This document shows, piece by piece, positions 55,567-64,000 of a DNA stretch of 64,000 bases; within the stretch, counting starts at the first letter, position 1; each line of letters begins with the position of its first letter. The notes under the pieces are model-generated. The model was given only the letters and a program-made list of their open reading frames with translations. It did not search any database and had not been told where the DNA came from. Source of the stretch: Auricularia sp. M13 (taxonomy: Eukaryota; Basidiomycota; Agaricomycetes; Auriculariales; Auriculariaceae); assembly GCA_037042915.1 (NCBI GenBank), contig CM073201.1:2108001-2172000 (forward strand), written 5' to 3'. The translations under genes and the position numbers were made by a program.

Positions 55567-58419
55567 ATGGCAGAATTACCACTGACCGTGTCGCCCATGG
55601 ATGTGATGCCTCCGCCGCCCGCCAGCATGCATTCTGAGCTGCCGGACGGCCAACCAAATGGACATTCCAATGGTGCTTCCATTTCTGGTGGCCGTCATGG
55701 GAACACCGGCTATGTCTACGACCCCACGATGACCCAGCATAAGGAAGTTGTTCGCCCAGAGCCTGACTGGTCACCCAACCCCGAGATAGCTGAGCGTATT
55801 ATCAAAATACACGACAAGCTTCGCGAGGCCGGTGTACTGCCCTGGCGAATGCAGCAAATACACGGGCGAATGGCTACGCGTTCTGAGGTGCTGTTGGTAC
55901 ATAGCGAAGACTTGTGGGACCGTGTAGATGCGATTCAACGTGAGTGAGCGCGTTCGCGAGCGCGCCAAGTGTTGAGCTCCCTTCCAGACATGGACACAGA
56001 GATGATCATGAGCTCGCTTACCTATTACGACCACCTGTCCTTATACGTGTGCGAAGCAACAACCAAATGCGCCCTGCTCAGCTGTGGCAGCACCATCGAA
56101 GCTGCACTCGCAGTCGCCACCGGCAGAGTCCGCAACGCGTTCGCAATCGTGCGACCGCCTGGGCACCATGCCGAACCTGAAGAACATATGGGCTTCTGCT
56201 TCTTCAATAACGTCGCTGTAGCTACCCGTGTAGTCCAAGAGGAGACGGCTTGCAAGCGCATCTTAATCCTCGACTGGGATGTGCATCATGGTTCGTGGTC
56301 TTTGGGGCAAAATGGTTCACGGCTCTTATCTCAGCGCAGGCAATGGCACACAGCGAGCATTCTGGGACGATCCTACCGTGCTGTACATCTCTCTCCATCG
56401 CTATGACGGCGGCAAATTCTACCCTAGCGGCCCTTTCGGCAGCATGGAGATGGTCGGTGAAGGTGAAGGGCGGGGATAGTACGTGCGCCTGTTAGAGCCA
56501 GAAAAATATCACTGACCTTACTCAGCTGCGTGAATATTCCTTGGCCAGAGGCGGGCATGGGCGACGCAGAGTACCTCTACGCGTTTCAGACGCTGGTCAT
56601 GCCCATCGCCTACGAATTTGCACCTGACATGGTTATGAGTAATGAGCATCTGTTCTAGTCCATGCCAGACGGGCTGACGTCCAGCAGTTTCTGCTGGCTT
56701 TGACGCTGCTGCGGGGGATCCGCTGGGCGGCTGCCTGATCAGCCCTGCAGGCTACGCGCACATGACACATATGTTGTCCAGCCTTGCTGGCGGGAAAGTT
56801 TGCGTCGCGCTCGAGGTGAGCGCCCTGCAAGCTCGGTTACTGTGTATTAACCCAATCGCCAGGGCGGCTACGAGACCGAAGTCGTCGCTGATTCTGCGCT
56901 CGCTGTCGCACGGATATTGGTGGGAGAGGCACCTCCTCAACTGCCTTCGCTCGTGGCAAACGAAACGGCGACCCAAACAATCTGGCAGTGCTCGCTCGTG
57001 TTGAGCAGATTCTGGAAGAGTATCGTCCCGAAGGCACTTGAGCCCCGTGAAGGTCGGCAGTTCCGCGCTATCGACGGTTTGCATTGACTGCGTTCATCAG
57101 AGGTTGATGAGCCAACGGCCACTATGTCTGGTAGAGTCCATTCTAACACCTGCAACAACAATTGCTGACTGATTCCCATAGAAATTTTGAAGCTACATCG
57201 TTCACGACATATGTACACCAAGCACCGTATGCTCGAAGTTCCACTCAACGATGAGACGCTGCATGAACTTTATAGTGGCCAACTCTTGTGCACGTATGTC
57301 CTGCGCTACACACCTGACAGAAACCACTCATACGGCTACCAGGGCGGATATTTTATCCAATACCAGTACGATTTTGGTGTTCGTGCATGATATGTGGGAA
57401 CTTTCTATCAGCATCGTGCAAACGGGGCGATTGATGTGATGATGCAGGGGTGATTTGAGAGTCGAACTTCGCGGGCTTGGGAGCTACGATGTCAACCTGG
57501 AGCACTCTTACCTGGTCAGTAGTGCCTGTTGTGCGCAATTGCGATACTCATTCTACGCCCAGGTAGATACCAGTGACCGTGTCCTGAAGTGGGCAAAACA
57601 ACGCGAATGGGCGTTGCTTGACATCAATGTCTACCCGAAACCTACAACGGATGAGGTGAGTTCTCCACCGATGCGGCAGGCACTGGCTGGACACCGCCGC
57701 GCAACCAGAAAGAGAAGAAGCTTTCAGAAAAGAAGCTTGGCGGCGTGCTGGAGTATGTCTGGGACAATTACATCCAGTGGGTGCTATCTTGCTGGCCTCT
57801 ATGGTTCACACTGACATGGTAGCAGGTTGAGCGCGTGCAAAAACGTCGTCTTGATGTCCTACAGCATGGGTGTTACAGCCATCGCGAGCTTATTACGATC
57901 TCGAAGTCTGTTCCCGGTCCTCATCGGTCGATGTTGTGTCTAATAAGTGATGCAGACGTGAGCAATAAGGTCCGCGCGGTCGTCTACGTTCTAGGTTACG
58001 ATTCGTGGCCTTCGGTGGCTGGTTTTTCCGCAGACGTGCAGGATTGGTTCAAGACGGTGCGCTCTGCTCTCATCGTGGCTTAGTTTGGCAGCTGACTCGG
58101 CGCCTAGCATTCGCTGACATTGATGCCCAAAGACCATCCGAACGCGCAAATACGCAAGTTCATGGGTCGGCTCGGCCAGCATGCTCTCTACGGTGCGTAC
58201 GACTGCGGTTCAGCCACAGCGTCCGGTGCTGACATACCCGGTGAAGACGAGAGCAGACTAGCCAAATTGCTCGAAAGGGGCATGCCGAGCATCGATGCGT
58301 TCTTGACGAGTAAGCTCTCTCCGGGCGCAGGCGGCGCTGCGCCTGCAGGGATGACTGGGGACTCTGGGTTTGATGGCTCGCATGTGGTGAACGGTGATGT
58401 GCCCATGGCGGTCGCCTAA
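55567..58419 (+). CDS. HDA1: Class II histone deacetylase with Arb2 domain (Hda1/Clr3-like)
   Basis: Zinc-dependent lysine deacetylase of the fungal Hda1 class. A disordered N-terminus ([14 protein letters not shown]) precedes [21 protein letters not shown]-like text ([20 protein letters not shown]), [40 protein letters not shown]-type segment and the catalytic blocks [39 protein letters not shown] (joined across a 51-bp intron between HHG and NGT), [34 protein letters not shown] and CVALEGGYE. Active-site His-His and the Asp/His/Asp zinc ligands are all visible. From about 57390 an Arb2 domain follows ([56 protein letters not shown]). The stop is at 58419. More than ten introns. It is likely part of a heterochromatin or repressor complex. 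Confidence 0.92.
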
Positions 58420-58954
58420 CGCGGTCGGGTGATGTCATGTTATTCATACGCGTCGCTATGGTCGTTCTTCGTGCAATTTCCGGTGTCGAGGGTCGCCTTA
58501 CGGCTACAGGTCATGGACAAGCTGAGAGGGCCGCTAGATAGAAATATTGTACAATGTGTAATAGACCCGTGCTATAATATTAGCGCTGCCATCGGTGAGA
58601 ATGGGCTGCGCGTGGCAGCAACAAGCCGAGGGCAGTGATGGGCGGCCGGGGGCATCTGAGTTGGTATCCCCTGCGCTTCTCGCTCTCAGAGCTTGCACAG
58701 ACCTCGCTCGCCATTGCCGCAGAGACTGCAGGGCCCGCATCTACGACGCTTGGAGCTCGCTGTTAGGGGCAGGACACCTGATCGGAGTTGCTGGGCCACG
58801 ACTAATAAGCCGGAACTGTCTCTTTCTCTCCTACCCCTTCTCCTGCACTCGCCAGCCGCCCGCCGCCGCCGCCCCCGCTGCTGCCGCCGCCGCTCGCCGA
58901 CTCGCCCTGGGCGTCGACACTCGTTTCACGCGCCCGTAGCCCCGCCGTTCCACC

Positions 58955-60699
58955 ATGCTTTACCTGACGGCGGACAAGTTTGCGGTCTGTGAGTCGGCCC
59001 CTTGGCACGTCCGCATTGGCTGCTCGCTCACACGCTCTCGCCCGCAGTCATCCCGCTGGGTGTCATTGGGTGCGTACTCGTGGACAGCCAGGGCCCGCCA
59101 TGGCTGTTGCGCGGCGACGCGGCTTGGCTGACCCAGATGACGACAGGTTCTACCGCTACCTATGGTTCTCCATCCGTATGCTGGCCGCCTTCGTCTACCG
59201 CCCTATCCCAGTACCGCAAAACCCCACCTACATCGCCGCCGAGGATGTTACGATTATTGTCCCGACTATTGACGCTGGAGAGGAGTTCAAGGAGGCAGCC
59301 CACAGTTGGCTCGTCGGCAACCCCAAGGAGATTATCATCATCACAGAGGAGAAGATGCGCGGGCCTCTCCAGGACCTCGCCAACTCGGTCGATCCCTCGA
59401 AAATCCGCGTCGAGACCGTCCCGTTCGCCAACAAGCGTCTCCAGATGAGCCATGGCATCAAGTGCACGACGACCGACATCATTGTCTTTGCCGACGACGA
59501 CGCCATCTGGCCCCCGACTATGCTGCCCTGCATGCTGGCGCCATTCGAGGACCAGCAGATAGGCGGTGTTGGCACGTCCCAGGCCGTCATTCCCGTCGGC
59601 AAGCGTATGACCGTCTGGGAAGTCTTGGCTGCCTTCCGTCTCACCATTCGCAACATCGAAATCGCCTCTGCCACCCACATCGACGGCGGCGTGCCCTGCC
59701 TCTCCGGTCGCACCGCCGCCTACCGGACTATCATTCTTAAAGACCCCGCGTTCTTGCACGGCTTTACGAACGATCTGTGGCTGGACAAGTACCATCTCAA
59801 CTCGGGCGATGACAAGTTCCTCACGCGCTGGATGGTGTCGCACGGCTGGGGTACCTACATTCAGTGCTGCAAAGAGGCCGAGCTCCTGTCGACGATGAAG
59901 CCCAACTGGCGCTTCCTCAAGCAGGTCCTTCGGTGGACACGAAACACTTGGCGGTCCGATTTGCGCTCCTTGTTCATGGAGCGTTACATTTGGACATCGC
60001 ATCCCTACGTCGCCTATACGATGGTAGGCGTCCCGTACTATTATTGGAACCCGACCCGTCTAACCCGTGATCCAGGTCGACAAGCTCATCAACCCTCTCA
60101 CGCTGCTGGTCGGCCCGTGTCTCGTAATAGCTGTAATGGTCAAGAGCTTCAAGCCCGTCGAAGACGGTGGCTTCCATTTGCCATGGTGGTACGTTCCCTC
60201 CGGTTGACTACGCCGTGAGAAAACTCACGCACGTGCACCAAGGAACGTACTCGGCTCGTGGCTGGTATGGCTGACTGCAACACGTACCTTCAAACTTTTA
60301 CCGCACTTGTGGAAGCGGCCACAGGACATCATCCACGTCCCTGCCTTCATTCTATTCGGTTATTACTTTGCCATCATGAAGATTTACGCATTGTTTACGC
60401 TGCACGAGGTATGGATCCTCGCTCTGGGTCCTGTCCGCACCTGCTGACCGCTCATTCAGGTTGGCTGGGGTACCCGTGCAGGTATCGGCGATGCCACCGC
60501 TGCGACGCAAGCGATGGCCATGCAAGAGCAGAAAGGGCCTCAACACGGAGGGTACCCGATGCAAGGTACTGGCCCTCATGGTGTTGGATATGGACAGCCC
60601 CGCCAATCATACGCAGGGGATGGATTCGTACGCGAATCGCGGTACGATGATGGCAGCATGCTCCACCCTGCATACAACAACCCGGAGTACGCAAAATGA
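58955..60699 (+). CDS. Glycosyltransferase family 2 polysaccharide synthase
   Basis: Membrane-bound processive GT2 enzyme of the hyaluronan-synthase-like fungal group. A short N-terminal exon (MLYLTADKFA) leads to membrane segments IPLGVIG and YLWFSIRMLAAFVYRPIPVP. The catalytic core has VTIIVPTIDAGEEFKEAAHS, ITEEKM, ADDDAIWPPTMLPCML (DxD-type UDP-sugar site), THIDGGVPCLSGRTAAYRT, LNSGDDKFLTRWMVSHGWG (catalytic Asp) and QVLRWTRNTWRSD (the Q-x-x-RW acceptor motif). C-terminal membrane helices follow (LINPLTLLVGPCLVIAVMV, PAFILFGYYFAIMKIYALF) and a Gly/Gln/Tyr-rich tail ending YNNPEYAK at 60699. Similar fungal enzymes make capsule or wall polysaccharides; the product here is unknown. Minus-strand open frames opposite it are shadows. 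Confidence 0.88.
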
Positions 60700-61101
60700 G
60701 CGAAGGATCACGCATCTGCCCGATAGGATTCGTGCAGAAGGACGATACCACCATAGACTGCCACCCAAGCTTTTCCTCTCGCCGACCCTCGTCACTCGTT
60801 TTGTCCCGCCGTGCGCGCATGTTCTGTGTCTCGCTTTGCCATGTCCCGCTCATGTCGTTGTGTCCTTCAGCCTAGCCATCACCCCGTCCTACTTATATCC
60901 AGCCGCCACCATACGCTCTGCATTAGTCTTGTTTCGTAGCATTCTTTCTCTTTCTTCTTCCGTCTCGTCATCGCAGCATCACACACTCTCACAGCCTCGA
61001 CGTCGTCGGCTTTTCTTGTCTGATAGTTGACGGACGGGACAGCGGGAGGTGGCATAGTATATATTCCAATGCAAACTCGAATGGAATGTGATGCAAGTGA
61101 A

Positions 61102-62113
61102 TCAACGCGTAAAGCGGATAAGGAACAGCATAAGAATCCAGGAGATGAGTACAACGACGACGGAAATGAAGACCAGCCAGGTCGTGCCTCGACCAGTGAC
61201 AGCATAGTCCTTCAGCCGTTCGCGCTGCATGACCATGCTGCCCAGGTTACCCTCGAGCCGCTCCTGTGCGCCCTCAAGCACGGCTTTGTCGTCTGCGAGT
61301 TTACCGCTGAAGTGCTCGGCATTTGCGCGCAGTTGTCGCGCCATGCGCGCGAGCTCGTCGCCGAGAGCCTCTTGGGTCTGGAGAGAGGTAGAGAGGAAGG
61401 TTGGTTTGCTGGTAGGGAGCAAGCTCGTGGGAGCCGAAGGGGCTGGGGCTGCAGGGAGGAGAGCGAGAGGCTCGTCGGCGTCCTGAGGCGAGGGCAACGC
61501 CTCCTGCGACGGACTGAGCGCGGCGGACGCGTCGGAGGGGATGAGCGTGGACTCGGGCGCGGGAGCTGGGGGTGGCGTGGGGTCTCTGGGCATTGGAAGC
61601 GATGCCAGGAGCGATGGCTGCGGCTTTGCATTCGCGCGCAGGTTGGCTAGACGCTGGGCGCGGTGTCAGGCGTCCGGCACGAGTACGTCTAATGCGAGGA
61701 TGCGCACGCGTTCTACTTCGTGAACGGTGTCCTCGAGCCCGTCAATCGTCTGTGCCAATGTTGCATGTAGTCGTTGTCTGCTGCTGGCGCGGGGCGTGAG
61801 CACAGACTATGGCAATGCATGTGCAGCCTGTGCGCGAACCTGGACGAGGGCTGGGGGTTATCGAGCTCGTCCTGCTCGACTTTGCTCAGCAGTTCGCGCG
61901 CGTATGCTATTTTCTGAGAGATGAATCTGTCAGAGCGCCGCAAGTGCGACGAGGCGCGAATGGACAAACGCGGGCTACGGCGCGGGCGTGCAGCGCGGTC
62001 TTGCGCTGCGACTCGGGCGTGACGATCCAGTCCTCCTGCTTCGAAACGTCGAGCTGGATGCGGTTGACGAGCCGCTGGAGGTTGATTCTGTCGTGTGCGG
62101 GATTCGTGTTCAT
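61102..62113 (-). CDS. USE1: SNARE protein Use1
   Basis: ER-localised Qc-SNARE for retrograde Golgi-to-ER transport. The start at 62113 gives MNTNPAHDRINLQRLVNRIQ, then WIVTPESQRKTALHARAVAR, KIAYARELLSKVEQDELDNP and, after introns, a Pro/Ala/Ser-rich linker. The SNARE helix reads FLSTSLQTQEALGDELARMA and RQLRANAEHFSGKLADDKAV, followed by MVMQRERLKDY and a C-terminal membrane anchor LVFISVVVVLISWILMLFLI with the short luminal end RFTR. The order (N-terminal domain, SNARE motif with QEALGDELARMA, tail anchor) is that of Use1. Three or four introns. Confidence 0.88.
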
Positions 62114-62348
62114 GATGTCTGAAAGCAGGTGACGGAGTTTGTCCGCATGCGTCTCCTGGTCATCACACTCTTCTTTCTGAATACTACCTCTGAATCTCAA
62201 TAACAAACTTCAGCACAGCGTCCTACTATTATCCGTACAGCCAGATATTTCTCGAGAAATTTATATCACTGCATACTGTACAAAGCAGAGAAACATCTTC
62301 ATATTTGCCCAGCTCTAAGCGTCGCGTTTTGGACCGCCTACTTCGAAG

Positions 62349-63569
62349 TTACCGGACACTGTGACCTCCCTGCAAACAGGATCGGTATTCGGAACTCATA
62401 GACGACGCTTGGACTTACATCGATCAGCAAGTCTGATCCTGTCATGAACGAGCCCTCGTCGCTGAGCAGCAACACTGCAGCACCTCTGCCCGACATCAGC
62501 AACTCTGCGACCAGCGTTTGAGACGTCCCACCTAAACTCCCGAGGTCTGAAAGCCTCTTCATGATGTTGTGTGAAGGATACAACTCGCGGAGGTCGGGAT
62601 TCAGTGCGAAGAACCGTTCCACCATATCCGCCAGGATGTAACCCGGAGAAAGCGTGTTGACCCTACGAATGGATGAAAATCAGTCGGAGATGCCTATCTT
62701 CGCGATAATATGCTCTTCCACCTGATGCCATACTGCCCATTGCGAGGTTGCGGTCAAGCTGGACAACCGCTGGGAAGAGGTGAATTCCCATTTCCAAGGA
62801 AGCTAAGCTTATTACCAGCTTTGGAGGCGTTATAAGCAGAGCTGGTTACACCCTATAGTTTGCTGTCAGCCGTGAAAATGGCAAGAAAAATGACTTACTT
62901 GGTTTGCTATCGAGCCCGATACGCTCGCAATGAGGACAATACTGCCTGGTGTGCCTAACTTGACCATTTGCCTTGCGACGAGCCTGGGCGCTCATAAACA
63001 CACCGGTGATGTTGATTCCAAATATCTTCTCGACGTCCTTCTTTGCATACTCGAGAGCGCTCGCAGCGCCCGAGATGCCTGCGGCTGCAATCAGGCCGTC
63101 GATGCGTTTTCCTTCTGGACAATGTACCCGACAATGCGATGAAGCGCGTCTTGGTCGCGCGCGTCTGCCTGCGTGTACTCGAGCTGCCTTTGCTGTTCTC
63201 TCTCTGTACGGCCCGTAACGGGACGCGACCCGTTCGGAGTTAGAGGAGGGTTGCGCGAGCATGTCAAGAGCATGAACTGTGGCGGTCGTATCAATTTCGA
63301 TGTCCAACATAGTAAAGCCAAGTCATACCTCGTCCTCCGGATTCGATGATAGCTTCAGCTTGGGTAAGTCCTAGCCCTCCTGCCCCGCCAGTGATGACAA
63401 ACACTCGGGCCTTCAGGCTAAACTCTGCGAGCGACACCAACGGGGCCGCCCGACTTGTAATGAAACACCGCCGCCTGGGAACTGCGACTACCCCACGCAG
63501 CGCAGCGCGGGCTGGAAAGGACATGGTTGGTGGTGTGTAGACGGCGTCTGGAGCCGGTAAGAAACCCAT
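62349..63569 (-). CDS. Short-chain dehydrogenase/reductase, mitochondrial-looking
   Basis: Classical SDR. A start at 63569 (MGFLPAPDAVYTPPTMSFPA) or at 63524 (MSFPARAALRGVVAVPRRRC) gives an Arg-rich presequence-like N-terminus. The NAD(P)-binding VFVITGGAGGLGLTQAEAI (TGGxxGLG) follows, then VHALDMLAQP, DGLIAAAGISG (the NAG-equivalent motif), GINITGVFMSAQA, the catalytic SAYNASKAG (YxxxK) and a C-terminus MTGSDLLIDGGHSVR at 62349. Two frame changes occur: one near 63210-63230 and one at the A run near 63112, where the open segments (LEYTQADARDQDALHRIVGY) fall in another frame. They look like single-base indels, from assembly or decay. Related fungal enzymes reduce sugars such as sorbose or oxidise D-arabinitol; the substrate here is unknown. 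Confidence 0.8.
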
Positions 63570-63682
63570 CGACGGTCGCGATCGACACGGAGCAGCATCC
63601 AGCCGACAATTAAGAACGTCTTCTCCATTTCTGTCTTCTCCCAAAGAGACAGTCACGGGACGAGAGCAACATTCGCCGAGAA

Positions 63683-64000
63683 CTACGATAAGATACCCTC
63701 ATCATGTCGTTCTTCCGTCTGGGCTCTCGTGGAGAAAAGAGATGCGTCTAGCCACTCGAACCCCAGCGCTTGTCGTTGAATATCAGATTTGGTGTCAAGC
63801 GGCGCAGAAGGTCTACAGAGCCCCAAACACGATGAACTGTGCGTTGAGTACCGCTTGCCGATCCTGTTGCACATGCAACAGCTCTCGATAGGGCCGTTGA
63901 CTCGGACGTGTGGCCATTGTAAAGCACTTCCCCAGAGGGGGACAAGAAATGAGCAGCAAGTTGGACGGAAGGGCAGCGTCGCAAATACCTCCGACACTTG
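63683..64000 (-). CDS. Partial open frame at the right edge, unknown
   Basis: A minus-strand frame runs from the window edge (segment CPSVQLAAHFLSPSGEVLYN) to a stop near 63748; an overlapping frame is equally long. It could be the 3' end of a gene lying mainly outside the window. No family recognised. Confidence 0.25.
   Translation of the reverse strand, partial: QVSEVFATLPFRPTCCSFLVPLWGSALQWPHVRVNGPIESCCMCNRIGKRYSTHSSSCLGLCRPSAPLDTKSDIQRQALGFEWLDASLFSTRAQTEERHDEGILS

Noticed and set aside
59160-60002. 280-codon minus-strand frame
   Set aside because: Antisense shadow of the GT2 synthase catalytic region.
1-64000. CRISPR arrays or bacterial operon signals
   Set aside because: No regularly spaced repeats, and genes carry spliceosomal introns throughout.

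Overview
The window is nuclear DNA of a filamentous basidiomycete, most likely an agaricomycete. Genes carry many short (about 45-60 bp) GT-AG introns, several genes show about 20 of them, and the families include a Plavaka-type transposase, DUF6589 and DUF6698-like proteins, a basidiomycete 7-TM protein and agaricomycete-style single-pass membrane proteins. No tRNA, rRNA or CRISPR array was recognised. Gene names rest on motifs read in spliced translations made by eye; exon borders are given only where they could be read.

Region 1 (1-33.5 kb) is a fungal nitrate assimilation cluster broken open by other DNA. Nitrite reductase (minus strand, C-terminus beyond the left edge), nitrate reductase (30.6-27.0 kb, minus) and an NRT2-type nitrate transporter (33.5-31.2 kb, minus) all point the same way, but about 23.5 kb separates nitrite reductase from nitrate reductase. 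The left part of that gap (about 3.7-19.4 kb) is a nest of transposable elements: a Plavaka transposase with a divergent DUF6698-like gene, a TA-flanked MITE, a PIF/Harbinger-like MITE with 135-bp perfect inverted repeats, and a 6,250-bp element. The right part holds TRM11, a SWIM-domain Shu2/SWS1-like gene, a CDCA7/R1-type zinc-finger gene (three tandem genes with tiny gaps) and TIM17.

The most notable object is the 6,250-bp element at 13102-19351. It has inverted ends of about 105 bp, a perfect 9-bp target duplication (GGCTCTTAG), and exactly two convergent genes: an 873-aa RecQ-type helicase and a 1007-aa DUF6589 protein, whose stop codons are 15 bp apart. It landed in the right end of the Harbinger-like MITE. 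This makes it a candidate undescribed two-gene DNA transposon family with DUF6589 as the presumptive transposase.

Region 2 (34-64 kb) is mostly ordinary chromosome: a PHD-finger Cti6-like protein, a Rab18-like GTPase, a type I membrane protein, a small coiled-coil protein, an NmrA-like reductase, an SLC35F-type transporter, a large S/P-rich repeat protein, a nucleotidyltransferase-like protein, a 7-TM protein, a class II histone deacetylase with an Arb2 domain, a GT2 polysaccharide synthase, the SNARE Use1 and a mitochondrial-looking short-chain dehydrogenase. Between 49.9 and 55.5 kb a segment has been duplicated and has decayed. Several genes (nitrate reductase, the membrane protein, the dehydrogenase) show single-base frame breaks, some at short homopolymers, so residual assembly errors should be considered before calling pseudogenes.
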